This document shows, in pieces, positions 18,926 through 28,491 of a DNA stretch of 64,000 nucleotides; position 1 is the first letter of the stretch; every line of letters begins with the position of its first letter. This DNA is from Rhodococcoides fascians A25f. Lineage in GTDB: Bacteria > Actinomycetota > Actinomycetes > Mycobacteriales > Mycobacteriaceae. Made by a program: the position numbers and the translations under genes. Under the pieces are notes generated by a model. That model worked only from the letters and a program-made list of their open reading frames with translations, ran no database searches and was not told where the DNA came from. The stretch spans positions 2,345,001 to 2,409,000 of the forward strand of contig NZ_CP049744.1 in assembly GCF_000760935.2 (NCBI RefSeq). The letters run 5' to 3'.

Positions 18926-20137
18926 GTGAATACCGTCGTACCCGTCCCGTCCACCTTCGAGTTGCCGACCGAGGCGTTCGACGGCGTGGGGGACCGGGCG
19001 TTCGGGATCTACGTGCACGTTCCGTTCTGCGCCACGCGATGCGGCTACTGCGACTTCAATACCTACACGGCGGGGGAGCTCGGTACGTCGGCGTCGCCGC
19101 AGTCGTGGTTGGAGGGCCTACGCCGGGAACTCGACATCGCCGCGGGGCTGATCGGAGCGGAAACCGGTCGCGTCCCGACGGCCGACACCGTCTTCGTCGG
19201 CGGCGGCACACCGTCACTGCTCGGGGGCGACGGATTGGCCGACGTCCTGGGTGCGGTCAGGTCCAGTTTCGGTCTGACCGACGGCGGCGAGGTGACCACC
19301 GAATCGAACCCGGAATCGACGTCTCCGGAGTTCTTCGACCGACTCCGCGCCGCAGGTTTCACCCGGGTCTCGCTCGGAATGCAGTCCGCCGCACCGCATG
19401 TGCTCGCAGTTCTCGATCGCACCCACACACCGGGTCGAGCGGTCGCTGCGGCGAAGGAGGCTCGCGCGGCCGGGTTCGAGCACGTCAACCTCGACCTCAT
19501 CTACGGCACTCCGGGCGAGCGAGACAGCGACCTCGATCAGTCTCTTGCCGCCGTGCTCGCGGCAGGCGTCGACCACGTCTCGGCGTACGCGCTGATCGTC
19601 GAGGACGGCACGGCCATGGCCCGCAAAGTGCGCCGCGGTGAGCTGCCCGCCCCGGACGACGACGTGCTGGCGAGTCGATACGAACGTATCGACACGGCTC
19701 TGAACGCAGCAGGCCTTTCCTGGTACGAGGTGTCGAACTGGGCCACCGATGCCGACGCGCAGTGCCGCCACAACATCGGCTACTGGGACGGCGGCGACTG
19801 GTGGGGCGCGGGTCCGGGCGCACACAGCCACATCGGCGGCACCCGGTTCTGGAACGTCAAACACCCGGCGGCATACGCCGATCGCCTGGCCACCGGGGTA
19901 CTGCCGGTGCACGGCAGCGAATTACTCAGCGCCGAGGATCGACACCTGGAGGAGCTGATGTTGACCGTCCGACTCCGCACGGGAGTGCCGGTGAGTGTGC
20001 TCGGGCCGGCCGAGCGCACCGCTGCCGAACAGGCGGTCGTAGACGGGTTGATGTCGGCGCAGGGTGACCGTCTCGTGCTGACCGACCGAGGACGATTGCT
20101 CGCCGACGCGGTAGTGCGCAGCATCGCAGCGGCGTAG
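18926..20137 (+). CDS. hemW: Radical SAM heme chaperone HemW
   Basis: A 403-residue radical SAM protein with the cluster motif C-A-T-R-C-G-Y-C-D-F at about residue 33 and G-G-G-T-P-S near residue 92, plus a C-terminal HemN-like domain. It lacks the extra N-terminal cysteine of true coproporphyrinogen dehydrogenase HemN, so it is best called HemW, which binds heme and helps insert it in proteins. The GTG start follows G-G-G-A-G-A. Confidence 0.9.
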   Translation: MNTVVPVPSTFELPTEAFDGVGDRAFGIYVHVPFCATRCGYCDFNTYTAGELGTSASPQSWLEGLRRELDIAAGLIGAETGRVPTADTVFVGGGTPSLLGGDGLADVLGAVRSSFGLTDGGEVTTESNPESTSPEFFDRLRAAGFTRVSLGMQSAAPHVLAVLDRTHTPGRAVAAAKEARAAGFEHVNLDLIYGTPGERDSDLDQSLAAVLAAGVDHVSAYALIVEDGTAMARKVRRGELPAPDDDVLASRYERIDTALNAAGLSWYEVSNWATDADAQCRHNIGYWDGGDWWGAGPGAHSHIGGTRFWNVKHPAAYADRLATGVLPVHGSELLSAEDRHLEELMLTVRLRTGVPVSVLGPAERTAAEQAVVDGLMSAQGDRLVLTDRGRLLADAVVRSIAAA

Positions 20138-20147
20138 CGCAGACCTA

Positions 20148-20194
20148 CTCAGGCACTCAGCGTTTCCAGGACCTTCGTACCCTCAGGCACTCAG
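20148..20194. repeat. Two copies of a 13-bp direct repeat
   Basis: CTCAGGCACTCAG occurs at 20148-20160 and 20182-20194, in the gap between hemW and the convergent small gene; the second copy covers the latter's last codons. It may be a local duplication. Confidence 0.5.
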
Positions 20195-20488
20195 GGCGTC
20201 GTAATCGAACACTCTGGCGTGCAACACTGTTCGGTTCCGCAGTGCTGCACGCACGGCTCGGTGCAGACCGTCTTCGAGATAGATGACGCCGCGGAACTGC
20301 ACGGCGTGGGGGAAGAGATCGCCGTAGAAGGTGGAGTCCTCGGACAGCAATCGGTCGAGTTCGAGCACCTTTGTCGTGGTGACGATCTCGTCCAAACGTA
20401 GCTGGCGTGGCGGGATTCTCGACCAGTCGCGGATGGACAGACCGTGCTCGGGGTACGGCTTGCCGTCACGAACACCCTTGAAGATCAT
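20183..20488 (-). CDS. Conserved actinobacterial protein next to hrcA (Rv2375-like)
   Basis: A 101-residue protein starting M-I-F-K-G-V-R-D-G-K-P-Y. It contains L-E-D-G-L-H-R-A-V-R-A-A-L near the C-terminus, a pattern reminiscent of ParB/sulfiredoxin-like folds (G-x-H-R). It is conserved beside hrcA in mycobacteria. The function is not known; ATG 20488 gives the family length. Longer in-frame starts overlap the hrcA promoter. Confidence 0.75.
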   Translation of the reverse strand: MIFKGVRDGKPYPEHGLSIRDWSRIPPRQLRLDEIVTTTKVLELDRLLSEDSTFYGDLFPHAVQFRGVIYLEDGLHRAVRAALRNRTVLHARVFDYDALSA

Positions 20489-20621
20489 CGCGAGGCCTGA
20501 GCCGCTGGATCGAATCGAAAGAACGTTTCCACCCGGACCACAGTAAGGCCTTGCACGAGCATGCGTGCCTCGGCTACTAGACTCGAGCGACGATTGGAAA
20601 CGAGAACGGAGGTGGGCACCG

Positions 20622-21665
20622 ATGTCGAGCACCGACGACAGGCGGTTCGAGGTTCTACGAGCGATCGTGGCGGACTACGTGTCCACCCAGGAACCCGTCG
20701 GTTCACGGGCGTTGGTCGAGCGACACAACCTCGGCGTGTCGAGTGCCACCGTGCGCAACGACATGGCTGTTCTCGAGGCCGAGGGGTACATCGCTCAACC
20801 GCACACCAGCTCCGGTCGGGTACCGACCGACAAGGGGTATCGCCAGTTCGTCGATCGGATCGCCGACGTCAAGCCGCTGTCGGCGGCCGAACGCCGGGCC
20901 ATCCTGGAATTCCTCGAGAACGGCGTCGACCTGGACGATGTTCTGCGGCGCGGCGTCCGACTGTTGGCTCAGTTGACCCGTCAGGTTGCCGTGGTGCAGT
21001 ACCCCACACTGTCGGCGTCGTCGGTTCGGCATCTCGAGGTGGTGGCGCTCACCCCGGCTCGGTTGCTGCTGGTGCTGATCACCGACTCGGGGCGGGTCGA
21101 TCAGCGCATCGTCGAGCTCGGTGACGTCCTCGACGACGAGAATCTGTCGCAGCTGCGTCGCCTGCTCGGCAGCGCGTTGGAAGGAAAGCGACTGGCAGCC
21201 GCGTCCGTCGCGGTGGCCGAACTCGCCGAGAACGCTCCGGCCGGGCTCCGGGACGCCATGATCCGTTCGGCCACGGTGCTGGTGGAATCGCTGGTCGAGC
21301 ACCCCGAGGAACGCCTGGTACTCGGCGGAACGGCGAACCTGACGCGCAACGCCGCGGACTTCGCCGGCGACGCGGGGTTTCCCGGATCGCTCCGAGCGGT
21401 ACTCGAGGCGTTGGAAGAGCAAGTGGTGGTGCTCAAACTGCTCGCAGTGACGCAGGACACCCGCACCGTGACCGTGCGGATCGGTGAGGAAACGCAGGTC
21501 GAGGAGATGCGTGGAACGTCGGTGATTTCCACCGGCTACGGGTCGGCTGGCATGGTCCTCGGAGGAATGGGTGTTCTGGGGCCGACCCGGATGGACTACC
21601 CAGGAACAATTGCGTCGGTCGCCGCGGTTGCCAGGTACATCGGCGAGGTCCTGGCCGAGCGCTGA
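20622..21665 (+). CDS. hrcA: Heat-inducible transcription repressor HrcA
   Basis: A 347-residue repressor with an N-terminal winged helix ([11 protein letters not shown], about residues 40-50; T-S-S-G-R-V-P-T about 64-71) and the GAF-like HrcA C-terminal domain. It represses chaperone genes through CIRCE sites in a GroE-dependent manner. ATG 20622 has GGAGG nine bases upstream. I looked for a CIRCE element in front of hrcA and did not see one. dnaJ follows after about 100 bases. Confidence 0.95.
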   Translation: MSSTDDRRFEVLRAIVADYVSTQEPVGSRALVERHNLGVSSATVRNDMAVLEAEGYIAQPHTSSGRVPTDKGYRQFVDRIADVKPLSAAERRAILEFLENGVDLDDVLRRGVRLLAQLTRQVAVVQYPTLSASSVRHLEVVALTPARLLLVLITDSGRVDQRIVELGDVLDDENLSQLRRLLGSALEGKRLAAASVAVAELAENAPAGLRDAMIRSATVLVESLVEHPEERLVLGGTANLTRNAADFAGDAGFPGSLRAVLEALEEQVVVLKLLAVTQDTRTVTVRIGEETQVEEMRGTSVISTGYGSAGMVLGGMGVLGPTRMDYPGTIASVAAVARYIGEVLAER

Positions 21666-21763
21666 GACGAGCGAGAACCGATCGAAGACCGGCAGCGGGG
21701 GCACGGGCCGCCGGCACGCAGCATCAACGAACGAGATTCATCTTCTAGGACGAAAGAGACGAC

Positions 21764-22921
21764 GTGGCACGGGATTATTACGGGACTTTGGGCGTCGGCC
21801 AACAGGCGACTGACCAGGAGATCAAGCGCGCCTACCGAAAGTTGGCGCGAGAACTGCACCCGGACGTCAACCCGGACGAGGCCGCACAGGCCCGGTTCAA
21901 GGACATCTCCACCGCCTACGAGGTGCTCTCCGATCCGGAGAAGCGTCGCATCGTCGACCTCGGCGGCGACCCGCTGCAGCAGGGCGGCGGAGGCGGCGGC
22001 GGTGGGTTCGGTGGAGCCGGATTCGGCGGTGGCCTGGGGGATGTGTTCGAGGCATTCTTCGGCGGCGGTGCCGGTGGGGCCCAGCGCGGGCCCAAGGGGC
22101 GTGTGCAGCCGGGAGCCGATTCGCTGCTACGGACCAAGCTGACCCTCGACGAGTGCGCCACCGGCGTGACCAAGCACATCACCGTCGACACCGCGATTCT
22201 GTGCGACCTGTGCACCGGCTCGGGCACCAACGGCGACTCCAAGCCGGTTCGGTGCGAAACCTGCGGCGGTGCCGGTGAGGTGCAGTCGGTGCAGCGCTCG
22301 TTCCTCGGCCAGGTCATGACCAGCCGTCCGTGCCCCACCTGCCGCGGTGCAGGCGAGACCATTCCCGATCCTTGCCGCAAGTGTGGCGGCGACGGGCGGG
22401 TGCGCTCGCGTCGCGACATCTCGGTCAAGGTTCCCGTCGGCGTGAGCAACGGCATGCGGATCCGTCTTGCTTCGCAGGGTGAGGTCGGCCCGGGCGGTGG
22501 CCCCGCGGGAGATCTGTACGTGGAAATCGTCGAACAGCAGCACGAGGTGTTCGTCCGCGACGGCGACGATCTGCACTGCACCGTCCGCGTTCCGATGGTC
22601 GACGCCGCACTCGGCACCTCGGTGAACATCGATGCGATCATCGATGGGCCCACCGAGATTTCGATAGAACAAGGCACACAACCGAATTCGACGACCGTGT
22701 TGCGCGGGCACGGTATGCCCAAGCTACGTTCCGGTATTCGCGGTGACCTGCATGCCCACCTCGAGGTCATCGTGCCGACCAAGCTGGACAGCAAGCAGAC
22801 CCAACTGCTCGAACAGCTCAAGTCGATGAGAGATCGCGACTCGGCCGAGGTCGTCACCACCGGTTCCGCACACAGCGGTGGACTGTTCTCGCGGTTGCGG
22901 GAAGCGTTCAGCGGTCGTTGA
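21764..22921 (+). CDS. dnaJ: Co-chaperone DnaJ (DnaJ2 type)
   Basis: A 385-residue type I DnaJ: J-domain with H-P-D (about residues 33-35), Gly/Phe-rich linker with a long glycine run (about 75-120), four zinc-binding repeats ([32 protein letters not shown]) and the substrate-binding C-terminal domains. It stimulates the DnaK ATPase and binds unfolded proteins. Placement after hrcA is typical for the second DnaJ of actinobacteria. GTG start with AGGAC upstream. Confidence 0.96.
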   Translation: MARDYYGTLGVGQQATDQEIKRAYRKLARELHPDVNPDEAAQARFKDISTAYEVLSDPEKRRIVDLGGDPLQQGGGGGGGGFGGAGFGGGLGDVFEAFFGGGAGGAQRGPKGRVQPGADSLLRTKLTLDECATGVTKHITVDTAILCDLCTGSGTNGDSKPVRCETCGGAGEVQSVQRSFLGQVMTSRPCPTCRGAGETIPDPCRKCGGDGRVRSRRDISVKVPVGVSNGMRIRLASQGEVGPGGGPAGDLYVEIVEQQHEVFVRDGDDLHCTVRVPMVDAALGTSVNIDAIIDGPTEISIEQGTQPNSTTVLRGHGMPKLRSGIRGDLHAHLEVIVPTKLDSKQTQLLEQLKSMRDRDSAEVVTTGSAHSGGLFSRLREAFSGR

Positions 22922-22924
22922 TCC

Positions 22925-23698
22925 ATGGCCCCCACGGTCTTCTATCTCTCGCCGCTGCCGAAGGTCGGCGACATCGCCGTCCTCGACGGTAAGGAGGGGC
23001 ATCACGCCGCGACGGTGCGACGCATTCGCGTCGGAGAGCGGGTGCTGCTCGGTGACGGAGCGGGCGGCTTGGCCGATACGGTCGTCGCCGCAGCGGAGAA
23101 GAACCGACTGGAACTGACCGTGCAGTCGCGCAGCGAGATGCCGCGTCCCACTCCGGTGGTGACGCTCGTGCAGGCATTGCCGAAGGCGGACCGATCGGAA
23201 CTCGCCATCGAGCTGGCCACCGAGGCAGGCGTCGACGCTGTTGTGCCCTGGCAGTCCGCGCGCTGCGTCGCACGGTGGGAGGGCCCGAAGGCGACGAAGG
23301 GCGTCGCAAAATGGCGGAGCACCGCAGCGGAGGCAGCCAAGCAGTCGCGTCGGGCATTCATCCCCGAGGTCTCCGACCTGCACGATTCGCGTGCCGTGTA
23401 TGCCCTGGTCGGCTCGATCGTCGCGCGCGGCGGGGTTGTTGCCGTGCTGCACGAGGGTGCCACCTCGGCGTTTCGGGACCTGCCGTTCGATTCGGTTCCC
23501 GAGGTCGCGCTCGTGGTCGGCCCCGAAGGTGGCCTCGACGACCGCGAAGTTGCTGCCCTCACCGAAGCCGGGGCAACCCCGGTCGTGCTGGGACCGACGG
23601 TGCTGAGGACGTCGACGGCAGGAGCCGTGGCACTCGGCGCGCTGGGGGTGCTCACCTCTCGCTGGACGCAACTTCCCCCGGATTTTCGGAACGCATGA
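22925..23698 (+). CDS. rsmE: 16S rRNA (uracil1498-N3)-methyltransferase
   Basis: A 257-residue SPOUT methyltransferase with an N-terminal PUA-like domain and the C-terminal knot motifs V-G-P-E-G-G-L-D-D-R-E and L-G-P-T-V-L-R-T-S-T-A. It methylates U1498 of 16S rRNA. It starts three bases after dnaJ and its stop overlaps the next start (ATGA). Confidence 0.95.
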   Translation: MAPTVFYLSPLPKVGDIAVLDGKEGHHAATVRRIRVGERVLLGDGAGGLADTVVAAAEKNRLELTVQSRSEMPRPTPVVTLVQALPKADRSELAIELATEAGVDAVVPWQSARCVARWEGPKATKGVAKWRSTAAEAAKQSRRAFIPEVSDLHDSRAVYALVGSIVARGGVVAVLHEGATSAFRDLPFDSVPEVALVVGPEGGLDDREVAALTEAGATPVVLGPTVLRTSTAGAVALGALGVLTSRWTQLPPDFRNA

Positions 23699-24450
23699 GC
23701 GCACGGATCAAGATTGCGTACGGCGATCATGCTGAGCAATTCGGCCATCTCTACCTGCCGCCCGAGCCCGTCGATGCGTCGACGCCGGTCGTCGTGGTGA
23801 TACACGGCGGATTCTGGAGCGGGCAGTACGGATCGAACCTCGGCACCCAATTCGCGCGCGCTGTCGCGGGAGCCGGCGCGGTGGCGTGGAACATCGAGTA
23901 CAGACGTGTCGGCGCGGGCGGGCACTGGCCGGAGATGCAGTCCGACGTCCTCGCAGCTCTCGACGTCGTCGCCGGTGCGGTGCAACACCACGCCCCGGCC
24001 GGCATCGACGACGTTCGCGTCATCGGACACTCCGCAGGCGGGCACCTGGCAGTGTGGCTCGGCGGCGAAACGAGTACGACAGTGCGGCCGTCGCGCATCG
24101 TCTCGCAGGCCGGTGTCCTCGACCTGGAGCCGCGTGGTGCGTCGGGTCGAACCAATCCGGCGGTCGAGGCGTTGCTGCAGGCTCGATACGAGGACGACCC
24201 CGCGCTGTACCGATCGGCCTCGCCTGCTGCCCGTGCACCCATCGGTATCCGGACGATCTGCCTGCACGGGTCCGAGGACGTCCAGGTCCCGGCGGTGCAG
24301 AGCGAGCGGTACGTCGAGACGGCGAGAGCAGCCGGAGACGACGCGCTGCTGACGATGGTCCCCGGCGAGGACCACTTCGCGTTCCTGAACCCGGATTCGC
24401 GGTGTTGGGCACTCTCGCTCGACGCCGTGCTGGGCCGAAGCGGCGAGTAA
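23695..24450 (+). CDS. Alpha/beta hydrolase (esterase-like)
   Basis: A 251-residue alpha/beta hydrolase with the oxyanion motif V-I-H-G-G-F-W (about residue 37), nucleophile elbow G-H-S-A-G-G-H (Ser near 109) and a C-terminal His in G-E-D-H-F. The H-G-G-F-W form resembles kynurenine formamidase-like and HSL-type esterases. The substrate is unknown. It overlaps rsmE by four bases and so is cotranscribed. Confidence 0.85.
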   Translation: MSARIKIAYGDHAEQFGHLYLPPEPVDASTPVVVVIHGGFWSGQYGSNLGTQFARAVAGAGAVAWNIEYRRVGAGGHWPEMQSDVLAALDVVAGAVQHHAPAGIDDVRVIGHSAGGHLAVWLGGETSTTVRPSRIVSQAGVLDLEPRGASGRTNPAVEALLQARYEDDPALYRSASPAARAPIGIRTICLHGSEDVQVPAVQSERYVETARAAGDDALLTMVPGEDHFAFLNPDSRCWALSLDAVLGRSGE

Positions 24451-24544
24451 TAGGAATGCGCATCGATGCTGCGGCGTTAAACTTCATTCGAACACCGATC
24501 CATGTCTCCACAACCGAAACAAGAGAGCAGGCCATAGCCACCAC

Positions 24545-25588
24545 GTGAGTGAACACAGCGAATTTCCCGCCGAGCGTGATGTTCGGTCCACCTTGGAGCT
24601 CGCCCCCGAAGCAGTGATGCCACTGCTGGGACAGTCCGACGAGAACCTGCGGGCGCTCGAGCAGATGCTGACGGCAGACATCCACGTACGAGGAAACGCC
24701 GTGACGCTCACCGGAAAAGTGGCCGACGTGGCGCTGGCCGAACGGGTGATCTCCGAGTTGGCCGCGCTCGCCAAGCGCGCCCAGCCGCTGACTCCCGACG
24801 CCGTCCGCCGCTCGATCGCCATGCTCACCGAGGGCGTGTCCGATTCGCCCGCCGAGGTCCTGAGCTTGGACATTCTCTCGCGTCGCGGCAAGACGATCCG
24901 GCCCAAAACGCTGAACCAGAAGCGGTACGTGGACGCGATCGACGCCAACACCATCGTGTTCGGCATCGGACCTGCCGGTACCGGCAAGACATACCTCGCG
25001 ATGGCCAAGGCCGTTCAGGCATTGCAGACCAAACAGGTCAGCCGCATCATCCTGACGCGTCCGGCAGTGGAAGCGGGCGAGCGCCTCGGCTTTCTGCCCG
25101 GTACCTTGCACGAGAAGATCGACCCGTACCTGCGCCCGCTGCACGACGCGTTGCACGACATGATGGACGACGAAGCGATCCCCAAGCTGATGCAAGCAGG
25201 GGTCATCGAGGTCGCCCCGCTCGCGTACATGCGCGGTCGTACGCTCAACGACGCGTTCATCATTCTCGACGAGGCGCAGAACACCACGGCCGAGCAGATG
25301 AAGATGTTTCTGACGCGTCTGGGGTTCGGCTCGAAGATCGTGGTCACCGGCGACGTCACCCAGGTCGACCTTCCGGGTGGCGCAAAATCGGGATTGCGTG
25401 CCGCATCCGAGATTCTCACCGACCTCGACGACATCCACTTCGCGCAGCTCACCAGCAGCGACGTGGTGCGGCATCGCCTGGTCTCGGAAATCGTCGACGC
25501 ATACGAGCGCTTCGAGTCGGCATCGGAAGGTGTGATTCCCAACCGCGAGCAACGCCGCAGCGGTGGACCGCGTTCGGCGAGAAGATGA
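24545..25588 (+). CDS. phoH: PhoH family ATPase
   Basis: A 347-residue protein with a KH-like N-terminal region (to about residue 110) and a PhoH NTPase domain: Walker A G-P-A-G-T-G-K-T-Y, Walker B I-I-L-D-E-A-Q-N-T. PhoH-like proteins are linked to RNA metabolism and usually precede ybeY, as here. GTG start at 24545. Confidence 0.94.
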   Translation: MSEHSEFPAERDVRSTLELAPEAVMPLLGQSDENLRALEQMLTADIHVRGNAVTLTGKVADVALAERVISELAALAKRAQPLTPDAVRRSIAMLTEGVSDSPAEVLSLDILSRRGKTIRPKTLNQKRYVDAIDANTIVFGIGPAGTGKTYLAMAKAVQALQTKQVSRIILTRPAVEAGERLGFLPGTLHEKIDPYLRPLHDALHDMMDDEAIPKLMQAGVIEVAPLAYMRGRTLNDAFIILDEAQNTTAEQMKMFLTRLGFGSKIVVTGDVTQVDLPGGAKSGLRAASEILTDLDDIHFAQLTSSDVVRHRLVSEIVDAYERFESASEGVIPNREQRRSGGPRSARR

Positions 25589-25635
25589 TTCAGGTGTACG
25601 AAACGACAGGCAACGAGAGCGTGGGTAGTGGCTAG

Positions 25636-26178
25636 ATGAGTATCGAAGTGTCCAACGAGTCGGGGATGGACATCTCCGAACCCGAGCTGGTCTCGGTCGC
25701 ACGGTTCGCGATCGCCGGCATGGACGTGCATCCCGCCGCAGAACTGTCGATGGTGCTGGTGGATTCGGCCACGATGGCGGACCTGCACATGCGGTGGATG
25801 GATCTGCCCGGCCCCACCGACGTGATGTCGTTTCCGATGGACGAGCTCGAGCCGGGCGGTCGTCCCGATGCGCCCGAACCCGGACCGGCGATGCTCGGCG
25901 ACATCGTGCTGTGCCCGTCGTTCGCTGCGGATCAGGCTGCTGCTGCGGGCCATTCGCTCGAGCACGAGCTCGCATTGCTGACGGTGCACGGAGTGCTGCA
26001 TCTGCTCGGCTACGACCACGCCGAGCCGGACGAAGAAAAAGAAATGTTCGAGCTGCAGAACCGTCTGCTCGCCGAATGGTACGAGGATGCCAGGCGGGCC
26101 GAGCAGGCTGCAGAACAGGCTGCCCGCGATGCACGGTTGCTCGGCAAAGCCGGTTTCGTCGACGGTGTCGATCGGTGA
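25636..26178 (+). CDS. ybeY: Endoribonuclease YbeY (rRNA maturation)
   Basis: A 180-residue protein with the zinc motif [11 protein letters not shown] (about residue 118), which defines YbeY. It matures 16S rRNA 3' ends and takes part in ribosome quality control. The acidic/Ala-rich C-terminal tail of about 25 residues is an actinobacterial addition. It is in the conserved order phoH-ybeY-corC-era. Confidence 0.95.
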   Translation: MSIEVSNESGMDISEPELVSVARFAIAGMDVHPAAELSMVLVDSATMADLHMRWMDLPGPTDVMSFPMDELEPGGRPDAPEPGPAMLGDIVLCPSFAADQAAAAGHSLEHELALLTVHGVLHLLGYDHAEPDEEKEMFELQNRLLAEWYEDARRAEQAAEQAARDARLLGKAGFVDGVDR

Positions 26179-26218
26179 TGTGCCTGTTGGGACCGGTCGA
26201 AGTGCGGGGTTCTCACGC

Positions 26219-27541
26219 GTGAGCAGTGCTGTTGCACTCATCGTTTTTGCTGTCCTTCTGGTGCCTCTCGGTGGGCTGTTCGCCGCCGTCGATTCCGCGC
26301 TGAACACTGTGTCGCGTGCGCGGATCGACGACATGGTCAAGGACGAGCGACCGGGTGCCACCGGCCTCGTCGTCGTGGTCGCCGACCGCCCGCGCTACGT
26401 CAACTTGATGGTGTTGCTGCGCATCCTGTGCGAAATCGGCGGCACCGTCCTGCTCGCGGGCGGCCTGACTCAGCTGATCGATTCGACGACGGCCCTGGTC
26501 ATCACCGCAGTGGTCATGGTGCTGGTCAGCTACGTCGTGATCGGTGTCGGACCGCGAACCCTCGGCCGGCAGAACGCGTACTCGATCGCTCTTGCGGCAG
26601 CGTTTCCGCTGCGCGCGCTCGGGTGGCTCCTCGGACCGATCAGCAGGCTGCTCATTCTCATCGGTAACGCGATCACCCCGGGTAAGGGATTTCGCAACGG
26701 CCCGTTCGCATCCGAGATCGAACTGCGCGAGTTGGTGGACATGGCCCGCGAGCGCGGCGTCGTGGCCGACGACGAGCGGCGGATGATTCAATCCGTGTTC
26801 GAGTTGGGGGACACCTCCGCCCGTGAGGTCATGGTCCCGCGGCCCGAGATGGTGTGGATCGAGTCGGACAAGTCGGCCGGCCAGGCCACGTCGTTGGCCG
26901 TACGCAGTGGACACTCGCGCATCCCGGTGATCGGCGAGAATGTGGACGACGTGGTCGGCGTCGTCTACCTCAAAGACCTTGTGCAGCAAACGTATTACTC
27001 CACCGATGGTGGCCGCGGGGTGCAGGTGTCCGAGCTGATGCGTCCGGCCGTGTTCGTTCCCGACTCCAAGGCACTCGACAGTCTGCTCGCCGAGATGCAG
27101 CGCGATCGAAACCACATGGCCCTGTTGGTCGACGAATACGGAGGCATCGCAGGCCTGGTGACCATCGAGGACGTCATCGAGGAAATCGTCGGTGAGATCG
27201 CCGACGAATACGACTCCGACGAAGTTGCGCCCATCGAGGAGCTCGACGACGGACGGTATCGGGTGTCCTCGCGAGTGCCGCTCGAAGACCTCGGCGAGAT
27301 CTTCGGGATCGAGATCGAATCCGAGGAGGTCGACACCGTCGGCGGACTGCTCGGACACGAGCTGGGCCGCGTGCCGCTGCCCGGTGCTCAGGTGATGACC
27401 CACGGACTGCTGCTGCGCGGTGAAGGTGGGGCCGACCCCAAGGGGCGCGTCCGCATCACCACCGTGCTGGTCGAAAAGATCGAACCCGACGAAGAATCCA
27501 CCGAGGACGACGACTCGTCGGACGTCACTCACCAACACTGA
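26219..27541 (+). CDS. CNNM/CorC-type membrane protein with CBS pair (UPF0053)
   Basis: A 440-residue protein: CNNM transmembrane domain (three to four spans, residues 1-180), two CBS domains (about 205-335) with V-P-R-P-E-M-V and [12 protein letters not shown], and a CorC/HlyC transporter-associated domain (about 345-420), ending in an acidic tail. Members are implicated in Mg2+/Co2+ efflux. GTG 26219 places a hydrophobic segment right at the N-terminus; further upstream codons would overlap ybeY. Confidence 0.88.
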   Translation: MSSAVALIVFAVLLVPLGGLFAAVDSALNTVSRARIDDMVKDERPGATGLVVVVADRPRYVNLMVLLRILCEIGGTVLLAGGLTQLIDSTTALVITAVVMVLVSYVVIGVGPRTLGRQNAYSIALAAAFPLRALGWLLGPISRLLILIGNAITPGKGFRNGPFASEIELRELVDMARERGVVADDERRMIQSVFELGDTSAREVMVPRPEMVWIESDKSAGQATSLAVRSGHSRIPVIGENVDDVVGVVYLKDLVQQTYYSTDGGRGVQVSELMRPAVFVPDSKALDSLLAEMQRDRNHMALLVDEYGGIAGLVTIEDVIEEIVGEIADEYDSDEVAPIEELDDGRYRVSSRVPLEDLGEIFGIEIESEEVDTVGGLLGHELGRVPLPGAQVMTHGLLLRGEGGADPKGRVRITTVLVEKIEPDEESTEDDDSSDVTHQH

Positions 27542-27558
27542 AATCTGGAGGTGCTCTT

Positions 27559-28473
27559 TTGTCCGAGCAGAACAACGGTGAGTTCCGATCCGGATTCGTC
27601 TGTTTCGTAGGCCGACCCAACACCGGCAAGTCCACCCTGACCAATGCGTTGGTGGGGTCGAAGATCGCCATCACGTCCTCGCGTCCGCAGACGACGCGGC
27701 ACACCATCCGCGGAATCGTGCACCGCGAGCACGCGCAGTTGATCCTTGTCGACACCCCTGGATTGCACCGCCCCAGAACGCTTCTGGGGCAGCGACTCAA
27801 CGATCTGGTGCAGGACACGTACTCCGAGGTCGACGTCATCGGCCTGTGCATCCCGGCCGACGAGAAGATCGGACCGGGGGACCGATGGATCCTCGAGCAG
27901 GTTCGCCACATCGCCCCCAAGACCACCTTGATCGGCATCGTCACCAAGATCGACAAGGTCAAGAAGGAACGCGTCGTGCAGCAGCTGATGGCGCTGTCGA
28001 AGCTCCTCGGCGACTCCAGCCATGTGATTCCGGTATCGGCCGAATCCGGTGAGCAGGTGGAGAAGCTGGTCGATCTGCTGGCGTCGGAACTCCCACCGGG
28101 ACCGGCGTTCTACCCCGACGGTGAGCTGACCGACGAGCCGGAGGAAATCCTCATGGCCGAGCTCATTCGGGAGGCCGCGCTCGAAGGCGTCCGCGATGAG
28201 CTACCCCACTCGCTGGCCGTCGTCATCGACGAGGTCGTGCCCCGCGAGGGTCATGACAACATGCTCGACGTGCACGCGATTCTCTACGTCGAGCGGTCGA
28301 GTCAGAAGGCCATCATCATCGGCAAGGGCGGCTCGCGACTCAAAGAGGTCGGCACGGCGTCGCGATTGCAGATCGAGAAGTTGCTCGGCACCAGGATCTA
28401 CCTGGACCTGCACGTGAAAATCGCCAAGGACTGGCAAACCGACCCCAAGCAGATGGGCAAGCTCGGCTTCTGA
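27559..28473 (+). CDS. era: GTPase Era
   Basis: A 304-residue Era GTPase with G1 G-R-P-N-T-G-K-S, D-T-P-G and T-K-I-D motifs, then a C-terminal KH domain (G-K-G-G-S-R-L-K near residue 255). It binds 16S rRNA 3' end in 30S assembly. The TTG start 27559 has GGAGG upstream (T-G-G-A-G-G-T). Confidence 0.96.
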   Translation: MSEQNNGEFRSGFVCFVGRPNTGKSTLTNALVGSKIAITSSRPQTTRHTIRGIVHREHAQLILVDTPGLHRPRTLLGQRLNDLVQDTYSEVDVIGLCIPADEKIGPGDRWILEQVRHIAPKTTLIGIVTKIDKVKKERVVQQLMALSKLLGDSSHVIPVSAESGEQVEKLVDLLASELPPGPAFYPDGELTDEPEEILMAELIREAALEGVRDELPHSLAVVIDEVVPREGHDNMLDVHAILYVERSSQKAIIIGKGGSRLKEVGTASRLQIEKLLGTRIYLDLHVKIAKDWQTDPKQMGKLGF

Positions 28474-28491
28474 CCTTCCCAGGTGAGCAGG

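Noticed and set aside
20183..20488. A toxin-antitoxin protein next to hrcA.
   Set aside because: No partner gene of toxin or antitoxin type is adjacent and the gene is conserved in mycobacteria at this place; no basis for a TA call.
20489..20621. A CIRCE element in front of hrcA.
   Set aside because: No TTAGCACTC-N9-GAGTGCTAA-like sequence is present there.
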